From Mesorhizobium sp. (GTDB lineage: Bacteria; Pseudomonadota; Alphaproteobacteria; Rhizobiales; Rhizobiaceae), in NCBI GenBank assembly GCA_030698645.1, contig JAUYMV010000031.1, positions 1 to 7,863 on the forward strand: 7,863 nucleotides of DNA, written 5' to 3'. Shown piece by piece: positions 1 through 6,672 of this stretch; position 1 is the first letter of the stretch, and every line of letters begins with the position of its first letter. The translations under genes were made by a program, and so were the position numbers. The notes under the pieces were generated by a model. It searched no databases. It had not been told where the DNA came from and worked only from the letters and a program-made list of their open reading frames with translations.

Positions 1-910
1 GTTCGTCGCGATCGATGTAGTTGGTCAGGCAGTTCAGCAGCGTCGTCTTGCCCGAGCCCGTGCCGCCCGAAATGATGATGTTGCAGCGGACCCGGCCGAT
101 GATCTTGAGCACCTCGGCGCCCTCGGGCGAGATTGCGCCGAACTTGACCAGCTGGTCGAGCGTCAGCTTGTCCTTCTTGAATTTCCGGATGGTGAGGGCG
201 GTCCCGTCGATGGCCAGCGGCGGCGCGATGACGTTGACGCGGGAACCGTCTGGCAGACGCGCGTCGCAGATCGGCGAGGACTCGTCCACGCGCCGGCCCA
301 CCTGGCTGACGATGCGCTGACAGATATTGAGAAGCTGCTGGTTGTCGCGGAACCGGATACCGGTCTGTTCGACCTTGCCGTTGACCTCGATGAAAACCTG
401 CTTGGCGCCGTTGACCATGATGTCGGCGATGTCGTCGCGCGCCAGCAGAGGCTCGAGCGGGCCATAGCCGAGCACGTCGTTGCAGATGTCCTCCAGCAGA
501 TCTTCCTGCTCGGCGATCGACATCGCAAAATTCTTGATCGCGATGATATCGTTGACGATATCGCGAATTTCCTCTCGCGCGCTGTCCGGCGACAGCTTGG
601 CAAGCTGGGACAGGTCGATCGTATCGATGAGCGCGGAAAAGACCTGGCTCTTGGTGTCGTAGTAGGACTCGCTGCGCTCGCGCGTCGGCGACTTGCGGGG
701 CTCGGCAGCCGGTTGCGGAATATCATAAGTGCGCTTCGGCGCCGCCGGCGCCGAGGAAGGAGAAACCCTCGGCGGTGCGGCCTGCACAACAGGCGTGGCC
801 GGCGCTGCGGCGTCCGGAGCCGGGGTTACCGGTTTGTTGACGACAGCCGGCGGCGGTGGACGCGTGTCCAATACGCCAGCCCCACCATCATTGCCCCTCT
901 TGCCAAACAT
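1..910 (-). CDS. cpaF: CpaF, Tad pilus assembly/retraction ATPase (partial, C-terminus off the left edge)
   Basis: Secretion-type ATPase (VirB11/GspE superfamily, TadA/CpaF branch) that hydrolyses ATP at the inner membrane to drive Flp pilus assembly. The frame is open from the ATG at 910 to the window edge, giving 303 residues of a protein usually near 470-500. Residues 18-73 form a Pro/Ala-rich, low-complexity linker. Residues 85-165 carry the helical N-terminal region with the family-like stretch DVLGYGPLEPLL (145-156), followed by IADIMVNG and a segment matching the N-terminal ATPase subdomain, including DARLPDGSRVNVIAPP (216-231). Walker A is GGTGSGKTT at 282-290. Walker B, the Asp/His boxes and the arginine fingers would lie beyond the edge and cannot be checked. 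It follows cpaE by 28 nt in the same operon. The Shine-Dalgarno is weak, so translation may depend on coupling to cpaE. The identification is secure from the Walker A context, the N-terminal motifs and the neighbours. Confidence 0.96.
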   Translation of the reverse strand, partial: MFGKRGNDGGAGVLDTRPPPPAVVNKPVTPAPDAAAPATPVVQAAPPRVSPSSAPAAPKRTYDIPQPAAEPRKSPTRERSESYYDTKSQVFSALIDTIDLSQLAKLSPDSAREEIRDIVNDIIAIKNFAMSIAEQEDLLEDICNDVLGYGPLEPLLARDDIADIMVNGAKQVFIEVNGKVEQTGIRFRDNQQLLNICQRIVSQVGRRVDESSPICDARLPDGSRVNVIAPPLAIDGTALTIRKFKKDKLTLDQLVKFGAISPEGAEVLKIIGRVRCNIIISGGTGSGKTTLLNCLTNYIDRDE

Positions 911-938
911 ATCGACGAACCCGTCTCGCTTCGCGCGA

Positions 939-2222
939 CTACTTTTTCAGATTTTTCAATCGGCCCAGAAGAGCGTCGAGCCCTTGCTTCTTCTTGACCT
1001 TGATCTCGCTGCGGCCGGTCAGCACATGTGCCATCTCGGCAATCATCCCGACGATCGCATTCTTGGGGTCCATCTCGCCGAGCATCCGGCCGTTGTTTGC
1101 CGCGTTTCCGAAGAACAGCGGGTCGAACGGAATGATCGCGAGTGGCTGGATACCGAGCGGTTCGGCGAAATCGGCGGCGGTGATCTCGGGCCGCTTCGGC
1201 ATGCCGCACTGGTTGAGCACGAGCCTCGGCGGAGCATCGTTCGGCCGAAGCTTTTTCAGCATGTCGACGAGGTTCTTCGTGTTGCGCAGATTCGCCAGTT
1301 CCGGAGTCGCCGTAATGACGATCTCGTCGGCCTGGACAAGCGTCGTCTTCGTCCAGCCGTTCCAGACATGCGGCACGTCGAGCACGACGCTCGGCGCGCT
1401 GCGCTGCGCGATCTCGATGATCTGCGTGAACGCATCGGGTTCGAAATCGTATATCCGATCGAGGGTCGACGGCGACGCCAGCAGCGAGAGGTTCTCCGAA
1501 CACTGCGCCAGCAGTCTATCGAGATAGACCTCGTCGATGCGTTCAGGCGAAAAGACCGCCTCGGCGATGCCTTGTGCGGGATCCTGGTCGAAATTGATGT
1601 TGGCGGTGCCGAACGGCAGATCCATGTCGGCGACGACCACCTCCGACTTGAAGAGGGTAGAAATGCTCCAGCCGACATTGTGGGCGACGGTCGACGAACC
1701 GACGCCGCCCTTGGCGCCGATGAAGGCGATCGTCCGACCGAGCGGCTCTGCATCGGGATTGACGAAGATCGACGAGATGACGCCGATGATGTCGGCGAGC
1801 GACACCGGCGCCACGACATATTCGGAGATGCCGAACTTGATCAGCTCGCGGTAGAGCCAGACATCATTATAGTGCCCGATGACGACGACCTTAGTGGACG
1901 CATCGCAGACTTCCGCCAGCCGACGAAGCGACTCGATGAGTTCGCGCGGTTCACGACGCGATTCCAGGATCACCAGATTGGGGGTAGGCGCCGTCTGGTA
2001 GAATTCGATGGCGGTCTCCAAGCCGCCCATATGCACCTTCAGATGGGCCTTAGCCATCCGGCGGTCATCGCCGGCACGCTCGATCGGCTTGGCAACACCT
2101 TCGGTCTCGCAGAAGGCCTGGATCGAGATGCGCGGGATCGGGCGCAATTGATCCATCGCCGGGATATCCGCCTCGGGAACGGTCGGCGCAGCCTGATCGG
2201 TGTCGTAGGCAAGATTGGTCAT
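939..2222 (-). CDS. cpaE: CpaE, Tad pilus assembly protein (receiver-like domain plus MinD/ParA-type ATPase)
   Basis: A 427-residue protein of the CpaE/TadZ family, which localises the Tad machine, often to a cell pole. Residues about 57-155 resemble a response-regulator receiver fold (LVILES, then KVVVIGH, then ISEYVVAPVSLADI). The usual phosphoacceptor Asp position is occupied by Glu87, so it is probably not a phosphorylated receiver. Residues 163-400 are a MinD/ParA-like P-loop ATPase with deviant Walker A GAKGGVGSST (169-178; signature Lys171), a Walker A' region VVVADMD (195-201) and a Walker B-like VVLDVPH (279-285). The C-terminus is Lys-rich (KVKKKQGLDALLGRLKNLKK). The ATG at 2222 has CGAGG eight nt upstream. 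It starts 22 nt after cpaD ends and is followed 28 nt later by cpaF. The family assignment is clear. The polar-localisation role is known for the family and not shown here. Confidence 0.95.
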   Translation of the reverse strand: MTNLAYDTDQAAPTVPEADIPAMDQLRPIPRISIQAFCETEGVAKPIERAGDDRRMAKAHLKVHMGGLETAIEFYQTAPTPNLVILESRREPRELIESLRRLAEVCDASTKVVVIGHYNDVWLYRELIKFGISEYVVAPVSLADIIGVISSIFVNPDAEPLGRTIAFIGAKGGVGSSTVAHNVGWSISTLFKSEVVVADMDLPFGTANINFDQDPAQGIAEAVFSPERIDEVYLDRLLAQCSENLSLLASPSTLDRIYDFEPDAFTQIIEIAQRSAPSVVLDVPHVWNGWTKTTLVQADEIVITATPELANLRNTKNLVDMLKKLRPNDAPPRLVLNQCGMPKRPEITAADFAEPLGIQPLAIIPFDPLFFGNAANNGRMLGEMDPKNAIVGMIAEMAHVLTGRSEIKVKKKQGLDALLGRLKNLKK

Positions 2223-2244
2223 CGCGTCGGCCTCGTCATCCGCT

Positions 2245-2952
2245 CTATTGGTCGTAGTTGATCGTCGACTCGAAAACGGTCTTCTGTTTCTGATAGGTGT
2301 CGATCGCGACCGTCCGGTTTTCCGCGTCGATTTCCGTCGACCGGCGGGGGCCGAGGAGATCGTGCGGATCAGCGATCTGGGCCGCCAGATTGTTCTGGTA
2401 GGAGCAGCCGAAATTCGCCCAGTGCCGGTTCTCCGGATTGTCGTTCAGATCTTCGGGCCAACGGCCGCACTTGCCGGTCGAGGCGCGGATGGCCGTATAG
2501 GTCACACGCAGCGGCGCCGAGACGTCCGGCTGGCCGACCTGATAGGACTGGACGAAGACGTTGGTGACGCCCTGACGGCGCATGGCGCGCCCGAGTTCGA
2601 CGACGACCGACGAAGCTGCGGCGCTGTTTGCAGCGCCGTCGGGAACCAAGATTGTCACCGGCGACGCGGCCTTGCGGTCATAGGGGTAAAGAAACCCCTC
2701 GACGACGTCTCGCTGGCCGCGCGTCAGGCGGTATCCGTCCACGGCGACCGGAACGTCGATCGACTCCTGCTTCTCGCCGACGACGATCGGATGGTTCGTC
2801 CGGTAGTCGTCGGGAACGGCACCGACCGTGACGTGGTCGGTTCTGAGAGCCCCGCATCCGGACAGGAGCGCGACGCCGGTCGCCGCTAGCAACGGCAGCA
2901 CCAGTCTGCGCTTTGGCCGACCGGGAGGGATTATCGAAACGATTGCGGACAT
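2245..2952 (-). CDS. cpaD: CpaD, Tad pilus outer-membrane lipoprotein
   Basis: A 235-residue CpaD-family protein, associated with the outer-membrane secretin complex in alphaproteobacterial Tad systems. A basic n-region (KRR, 14-16) and a hydrophobic stretch lead into a lipobox LLSGC with Cys33, so it should be a lipoprotein processed by signal peptidase II. The mature part contains the family hallmarks DDYRTNHPIVV (near residues 48-58) and, near the C-terminus, NFGCSYQNNLAAQIADPHDL followed by GPR. Length is normal for the family. The ATG at 2952 has GGGGA about nine nt upstream. It lies 16 nt downstream of cpaC and 22 nt upstream of cpaE, inside the same operon. CpaD is thought to help the secretin assemble or to form part of the outer-membrane pore. 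That role comes from the family and is not visible in this sequence. Confidence 0.95.
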   Translation of the reverse strand: MSAIVSIIPPGRPKRRLVLPLLAATGVALLSGCGALRTDHVTVGAVPDDYRTNHPIVVGEKQESIDVPVAVDGYRLTRGQRDVVEGFLYPYDRKAASPVTILVPDGAANSAAASSVVVELGRAMRRQGVTNVFVQSYQVGQPDVSAPLRVTYTAIRASTGKCGRWPEDLNDNPENRHWANFGCSYQNNLAAQIADPHDLLGPRRSTEIDAENRTVAIDTYQKQKTVFESTINYDQ

Positions 2953-2968
2953 GATACGCGTTCCCCGC

Positions 2969-4537
2969 TCACTTGTAGATATAGCCGACGACGCCGTGAT
3001 AGCGCCCGTTCGGAAGATCGGTCTTCATGCTGCCATAGACCCGGTTGACGCGGCCGAGGAAGAAGCCGGCGCCGTCGCTCGGGGCATTGAAATTGTCGTC
3101 GGGCTTGGCGAGCGCGGTGCGCGCGACCGGCCGCGACAGATAGGGCGTGACGATGATGACCAGTTCGGTCTCGTTGCGCACGAAGTCGCGGCTGCGAAAC
3201 AGCGTGCCGAGGACCGGGATCTTGGACAGGCCCGGCATGCCGTTGACAGCCTGGCGGATATCGTCGCGCACCAGGCCGGCGATCATCATCGAACCGCCGG
3301 ACGGCAATTCGACGGTGGTGTCGGCGAGACGCTTGCGGATCGAAAGGATATTCGTTCCCGGGGTATTCACACCGGCCGACAGGCTGACTGATCCCTCTGT
3401 CGTCGGCTCGGAGACCGAGGTGCGGATCTTCAGGCTGATTCGCCCCGGCGACAGGACGACCGGCTTGAATTCGAGGCCGATGCCATATTCGAGCTTCTCG
3501 ATATCATAGGTGATCGAGTTCGCTTCATTGTCCACGGAGTGCCCGGTGACGATGTTGAACTCCCCACCGACGCGGAACGTCGCCTGTTCGCCCGACACCG
3601 CCGTCAGGGTCGGTTCCGCCAGGGTCTTCATGACCCCCGACTGTTCCATCGCGTTCAGATAGGCCTGGATCGACGAAGTGGCTATCGAGGCACCCGTATG
3701 CGAGAGCGGTTTCCCGAGGCCGGCGAAGCTGTCGCCGATCGCGCCCCACGTAATGCCATTCGAACTGCCGGACGCCAGCATGTTGACGCCGAGTTGCTTC
3801 ATCACCGAACGGCTGACTTCCGCCACGGTGACCTTCAGCGTCACCTGGTCCTCGCCGATGATCTTCAGAAGATTGACGATCTTGCTGACCTGACGCGCGC
3901 TGTCGGGATTGTCGATGTCGACGCCGCCGGTCGCGTCGCCGCCAGCCGCCGTCTGCGAATACTGCCCGGTCGTCGCTTCACCGCCGGTAACGAAGATCTT
4001 CGCGAGGTCGGCGGCACGCTTGGCATCGAGCGGCGTCTCCACCGTCCCGGTCAGGACGACGTTGTCGTTGAGCAATTCGACGGTGATTTCGGAATTGGGG
4101 ATAAAGCGCTTCAGATATTCCTGCAGTCCCGCAACGTCGCGCTCGACCGCAAGGTCGAGGCTGACGATCTGCTCACCATTCGGACCGAATACGTAGATGT
4201 TCGTCTCGCCCACCGATTTGCCGAAGAGATAGATGCGACGCGCGGTTCTCGTGACCGCATCGGCGACCGCCGGATTGGCGACGAGTATATCGTAGGCATC
4301 TTCGGGCAAGTCGATCACGACCGACTTGTTCAGACCCAGCTTGACGCGCTGGCTTCCCGCCGCGGTCGAACGGATCTTGACGTTGCCGCTTGCGGCCTCG
4401 ACCGGCGCGACCGACAGGAATGTCGATACCGGGGTGGCCAAGGTGGCAACCGCCAGCAGGGTCGTTGCCATCCGGGACAGCGACGCGCGACCGGCGCAAG
4501 TCGCCGCGATTGTCGGAAGATTCTGATTCTGAGTCAC
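2969..4537 (-). CDS. cpaC: CpaC, Tad pilus outer-membrane secretin (RcpA family)
   Basis: Secretin that forms the outer-membrane channel through which the Flp pilus passes. It has 522 residues with the chosen GTG start, whose codon overlaps the cpaB stop (GTGA, 4 nt) and has a GTGGGGG Shine-Dalgarno upstream. An internal ATG (residue 23) would also leave a signal peptide. A hydrophobic stretch (24-44) ends in VEA-AS, a plausible signal peptidase I site near 48/49. Residues 62-133 are the pilus-assembly N-terminal domain (VVIDLPEDAYDILVANPAVA, then YLFGKSVGETNIYVF). Residues 134-185 look like a BON-type segment, followed by a Gly/Thr-rich linker (186-208). The secretin domain spans about 225-470, including VMKTLAEPTLTAVSGEQATF and the terminal signature around IPVLGTLFRS (440-449) and ELVIIVTPYLSRP (458-470). 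The tail ending in GRYHGVVGYIYK is typical of alphaproteobacterial CpaC. Confidence 0.97.
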   Translation of the reverse strand: MTQNQNLPTIAATCAGRASLSRMATTLLAVATLATPVSTFLSVAPVEAASGNVKIRSTAAGSQRVKLGLNKSVVIDLPEDAYDILVANPAVADAVTRTARRIYLFGKSVGETNIYVFGPNGEQIVSLDLAVERDVAGLQEYLKRFIPNSEITVELLNDNVVLTGTVETPLDAKRAADLAKIFVTGGEATTGQYSQTAAGGDATGGVDIDNPDSARQVSKIVNLLKIIGEDQVTLKVTVAEVSRSVMKQLGVNMLASGSSNGITWGAIGDSFAGLGKPLSHTGASIATSSIQAYLNAMEQSGVMKTLAEPTLTAVSGEQATFRVGGEFNIVTGHSVDNEANSITYDIEKLEYGIGLEFKPVVLSPGRISLKIRTSVSEPTTEGSVSLSAGVNTPGTNILSIRKRLADTTVELPSGGSMMIAGLVRDDIRQAVNGMPGLSKIPVLGTLFRSRDFVRNETELVIIVTPYLSRPVARTALAKPDDNFNAPSDGAGFFLGRVNRVYGSMKTDLPNGRYHGVVGYIYK

Positions 4538-5352
4538 TTTCTGGCCCCCACTTCAGAGACTTCACCCTGCTTGATGAGTCTTACCGTGCCACGCCGGCCG
4601 TCGCCCGAGACGAGATAGTCGGCCTGTGGGCCTGGCGCTTCCTGCGCGTCGGCGACCGAGCGCAGCGCCAGGGTCAGACGGTCAGCCATCTGTTGTGCGA
4701 CAGTGATGATCTCGGCTTGCTGAGGCGTCAGCTCAAGAGTCGCGGTCTCGCCGACCTTGACCTTGCGCCCTTCCTCGTCTTCCTGAATGGCCTGGTCGAT
4801 CGCCAGAACGCGGATGTTCTTCAGGATGGTTTCCGTCGAGAAGCCGCCGCCGCCCGCGGCCGCACCTTCGGCGCGCCGCGTCATGATCACGTCGACATAA
4901 TCATTGGGAAGAATGAAGCCGCCCGCCGCCGTATCGGCGGCGATCTGCGTGGCGATGGCCCGCATGCCGGATGGCAGGATGGACGACATGAAGCTCTGGC
5001 CGGCGCCGATCAGCTTGGATTTGCGCAGCGGCTCGCCGGAATACATCGCCAGGCGGGCGACCGATCCCTTCATCTTTTCGAGCGCGTCGGGTTCCTGGCT
5101 TCGCAGGATGAAATTTTCGTTTGTCGCTGCGGCGGGCCAGGCTTGCCAGGTCAGCTCGTCCTCGATGGCGGCGCCCATCGGGAGGTCCTTGGCAAGGACC
5201 AGCACTTCGGCAAGCGGAACGGCCGGCTCCCGCGGCGCGGTGTCGACAGCCACCTGTGGCGGCGGCGCAGCCGTCATGTTCTTCGCGATATAGCCGGCAC
5301 CGCCCGCCGCGGCGACGGCAACGCCAAGAATGATTATTCGTGATGCAACCAT
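4534..5352 (-). CDS. cpaB: CpaB, Tad pilus periplasmic assembly protein (SAF domain, RcpC family)
   Basis: A 272-residue protein of the CpaB/RcpC family, a periplasmic or inner-membrane-anchored factor thought to link or stabilise the secretin. One N-terminal membrane segment (residues 5-23, IIILGVAVAAAGGAGYIA) anchors it. The SAF domain follows at about 48-115 (VLVLAKDLPMGAAIEDELTWQAWP, then GEPLRKSKL), then the conserved stretch MRAIATQI and the FILPNDYVDVIMTRR region (146-160). A Gly/Ala-rich loop occurs at 162-170. The later part contains GETATLELTPQQAEIITVAQQ (201-221), typical of the RcpC/CpaB C-terminal domain. I chose the ATG at 5352 because CGAGG sits at optimal spacing before it. 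An upstream in-frame GTG at 5379 would add nine residues but lacks a good ribosome site. A 127-nt gap separates it from cpaA, suggesting a separate promoter or processing point. It overlaps cpaC by 4 nt. Confidence 0.95.
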   Translation of the reverse strand: MVASRIIILGVAVAAAGGAGYIAKNMTAAPPPQVAVDTAPREPAVPLAEVLVLAKDLPMGAAIEDELTWQAWPAAATNENFILRSQEPDALEKMKGSVARLAMYSGEPLRKSKLIGAGQSFMSSILPSGMRAIATQIAADTAAGGFILPNDYVDVIMTRRAEGAAAGGGGFSTETILKNIRVLAIDQAIQEDEEGRKVKVGETATLELTPQQAEIITVAQQMADRLTLALRSVADAQEAPGPQADYLVSGDGRRGTVRLIKQGEVSEVGARK

Positions 5353-5479
5353 GGCCGGACCTCGTACTCGGCAAACCACTTCACCGAGGCCGACAATGAC
5401 CCGCCAATCGTCAAAACAAGGTTAATGGAATGCTTACGATCGTGATTAATTCAAGGTTTACGCAAATGCCGTGCACCCG
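5353..5479 (-). promoter_or_regulatory. Intergenic region upstream of cpaB with candidate CtrA-type sites
   Basis: This 127-nt gap is the longest between cpaA and the left edge, and is AT-richer than its surroundings. It holds two near-matches to the alphaproteobacterial CtrA consensus TTAA-N7-TTAAC, each with one mismatch. One reads TTAA-N7-TTTAC on the plus strand at 5446-5461. The other reads TTAA-N7-TTGAC on the minus strand at 5425-5410. No convincing sigma-70 -35/-10 pair was found. The cpaB Shine-Dalgarno (CGAGG) lies at its left end. A promoter for the cpaB-cpaF block here is an inference from the gap size and these motifs. Confidence 0.35.
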
Positions 5480-6001
5480 TCACATGGATGCAAGGCGTTC
5501 CAGAGCCCATTGCACCAGGGCGGTGTCCGGATAGACGGCGAGGCCGCCAATGCCGAGCGCGATGCCGTAGGGAACGCCTTCGTCCTTGTCGGCCAGATTG
5601 CGCAGAAACGCATTGTGGCCGGTGTAAACCGACAGCGGCGAGCGCCGGTACGACAGAATAAGCAGCGTAAGCACGCCGCCGGCGAAGGCGGAGTAGACCA
5701 GATACTGCATGAGATCGGGGCCGAGGCCCATCCAAAGCGCGGTCGCCGCGAGGAGCTTGGCGTCGCCGCCGCCCATGCCGCCGATAGCGAACAGCGTGAA
5801 CGTTACCGCAAGCACCGCGACAGCCGCGGCAATGTGCATGGCGTAGACCTGCCACTCCATGCCAGTCAGCGGCGCAACGATCAAGAATGTCACCGCCAGC
5901 AGCATCGACACACGATTGGCGATCGTCATCGACAGGACGTCGGAGACGGCCGCGTAGGCCATGCAGAACGGAAAAACGACGAAAATCGCTGCTACGAGCA
6001 T
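5480..6001 (-). CDS. cpaA: CpaA, prepilin peptidase (A24 family, TadV-like)
   Basis: A 173-residue integral-membrane aspartic protease that removes the leader from Flp prepilin and TadE/TadF-type pseudopilins at the inner membrane. The two catalytic aspartates of the A24 family are visible. Asp21 is in SDVLSMTIANRVS, and Asp80 is in the GxGD-type motif GGMGGGDAK (74-82). Strongly hydrophobic segments lie at about 1-19, 32-46, 54-73, 82-95 and 99-117, plus a C-terminal VPYGIALGIGG (143-153). It is the short form without the N-methyltransferase domain, as is normal for Tad systems. It lies 149 nt downstream of the pilin gene, beyond a strong stem-loop, and 127 nt upstream of cpaB. The ATG at 6001 has only a weak Shine-Dalgarno (CGGA), consistent with low expression relative to the pilin. 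Confidence 0.95.
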   Translation of the reverse strand: MLVAAIFVVFPFCMAYAAVSDVLSMTIANRVSMLLAVTFLIVAPLTGMEWQVYAMHIAAAVAVLAVTFTLFAIGGMGGGDAKLLAATALWMGLGPDLMQYLVYSAFAGGVLTLLILSYRRSPLSVYTGHNAFLRNLADKDEGVPYGIALGIGGLAVYPDTALVQWALERLASM

Positions 6002-6090
6002 GGGTATGTTCCGCTGGTGCCTGATCTGCCAAAGGATAGCGAAGCGCGTTTAACCAATGATGAAAGGGACGGTATGCAGTCCTTGAAACG

Positions 6091-6122
6091 AGAAGGGCCG
6101 CGCCCTGCGGCGCGGCCCTTCT
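6091..6122 (-). terminator. Stem-loop between pilin gene and cpaA, probable partial terminator or mRNA stabiliser
   Basis: A perfect inverted repeat has 14-bp arms (AGAAGGGCCGCGCC at 6091-6104 and its complement at 6109-6122) around a 4-nt loop. It begins 28 nt after the pilin stop codon. In the pilin direction the second arm ends in CCCTTCT and is followed by CGTTTC, an imperfect U-rich run. This fits an intrinsic terminator that leaks into cpaA, or a 3' hairpin protecting an abundant pilin mRNA. The stem is certain from the sequence. The function is inferred. Confidence 0.7.
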
Positions 6123-6150
6123 TTGGTTCCGGCCGGAGCCGGAAGTGTTA

Positions 6151-6324
6151 TCAACCCGCCGAGTCGAGCGTGTTGGCGATGTTCTTGAACTTGTTGTCCA
6201 GCGAGTCGCCGAGCTGGCCAGCGCCGACCATGATGGCGAGCGCGATGAGAGCCGCGATCAGGCCGTATTCGATGGCGGTTGCGCCGGATTCATTCTTCAC
6301 AAAGCGTACGATAAGCTTGGTCAT
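6151..6324 (-). CDS. pilA: Flp/Fap-type major pilin prepilin
   Basis: A 57-residue Flp-family prepilin, the structural subunit of the Tad pilus. A short basic leader (MTKLIVRFVKNESG, 14 residues) is followed by the processing site Gly14-Ala15. The mature N-terminus is ATAIEYGLIAALIALAIMVGAG, with Glu at +5 and Tyr at +6, the Flp hallmark. The mature protein would be 43 residues with one hydrophobic helix and a short polar tail (DSLDNKFKNIANTLDSAG). I chose the ATG at 6324 because a strong GGAGTAGGAG ribosome site lies seven nt upstream. An upstream in-frame start at 6366 would give an implausible leader. It is the first gene of the minus-strand cluster and is followed by a stem-loop and then by cpaA, its predicted peptidase. 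Alphaproteobacterial literature also uses ctpA or flp for such genes. Confidence 0.96.
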   Translation of the reverse strand: MTKLIVRFVKNESGATAIEYGLIAALIALAIMVGAGQLGDSLDNKFKNIANTLDSAG

Positions 6325-6672
6325 TTGAGAACTCCTACTCCACATGTTAACAGCACATTCCGTCAACGGTTTCTGACGTGTCGATCGGATGGCTGCAAAC
6401 TATCGGGAAGCTCTTTCAATCGGCTTAAGGAACAGGCTTACCAAAACCTTTCGCGTCGCAACCCGATTGCTTGGTTAATCGGCCGATAAGGGAAGGCCCC
6501 CCTCCACAGCCTCGTCATCGCGGGATCGTCACGCGCGCTCGCGCGAGCGCGCGAAATAAATCATGCTGAGCTCGCCGTTGCGACCTGCGCGCACACAAGG
6601 GGGCGCCCCTTAACGTAAGATTCACCAATCCCCTTCATCTTCTGTTCAAGCTTTTGCACCGAGGAGGCCGAT
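6325..6672. promoter_or_regulatory. Divergent intergenic region between the pilin gene and the plus-strand accessory genes
   Basis: This 348-nt region must hold the start signals for both the pilin gene (leftward) and the gene at 6673 (rightward). It contains no credible coding sequence. Visible elements are the pilin ribosome site (6332-6341), an ATCGGCCGAT 10-bp palindrome (6478-6487), and TTAACCAA on the minus strand (6478-6471). A perfect 22-bp GC palindrome lies at 6532-6553. A small inverted repeat AAGGGG-GCG-CCCCTT spans 6597-6611. A CtrA-like TTAA-N7-TTCAC lies at 6610-6625, overlapping a GATTC (GANTC, CcrM-type) site at 6619-6623. GAGGAGG (6661-6667) is the ribosome site of the rightward gene. 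I could not identify a convincing -35/-10 pair by eye on either strand. Confidence 0.6.
6532..6553. repeat. Perfect 22-bp GC palindrome
   Basis: An uninterrupted dyad of 11 bp per half, starting CGCGCGCTCGC, with no loop. The two halves are exact complements, and symmetry stops at the flanking A on each side. It is made mostly of alternating C/G, so it could form a cruciform or Z-DNA. It is not followed by a T-run on either strand, so it does not look like an intrinsic terminator. An operator or an architectural element is possible. Confidence 0.8.

Noticed and set aside
163..789. Minus-strand open frame of 208 codons within cpaF
   Set aside because: Ser/Arg-rich out-of-frame translation. 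The CpaF frame in the same region carries the Walker A motif and continues to the edge.
729..2261. Long plus-strand open frame (510 codons) opposite cpaE and cpaF
   Set aside because: It is a high-GC antisense shadow. The translation is rich in Arg and Asp with no recognisable domain, while the minus strand encodes clear CpaE and CpaF here.
3539..5343. Two long plus-strand open frames opposite cpaC and cpaB
   Set aside because: Their compositions are Arg/Asp/His-rich and lack domains. They lie fully antisense to well-supported secretin and CpaB genes.
5471..6328. Plus-strand open frame across cpaA and the pilin gene
   Set aside because: It is antisense to the clear prepilin peptidase and Flp pilin, reads through the stem-loop, and has no domain signature.
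6340..6366. Sigma-70 promoter TTGACG ... TAACAT upstream of the pilin gene
   Set aside because: The spacing is about 11 nt, too short for a functional -35/-10 pair.
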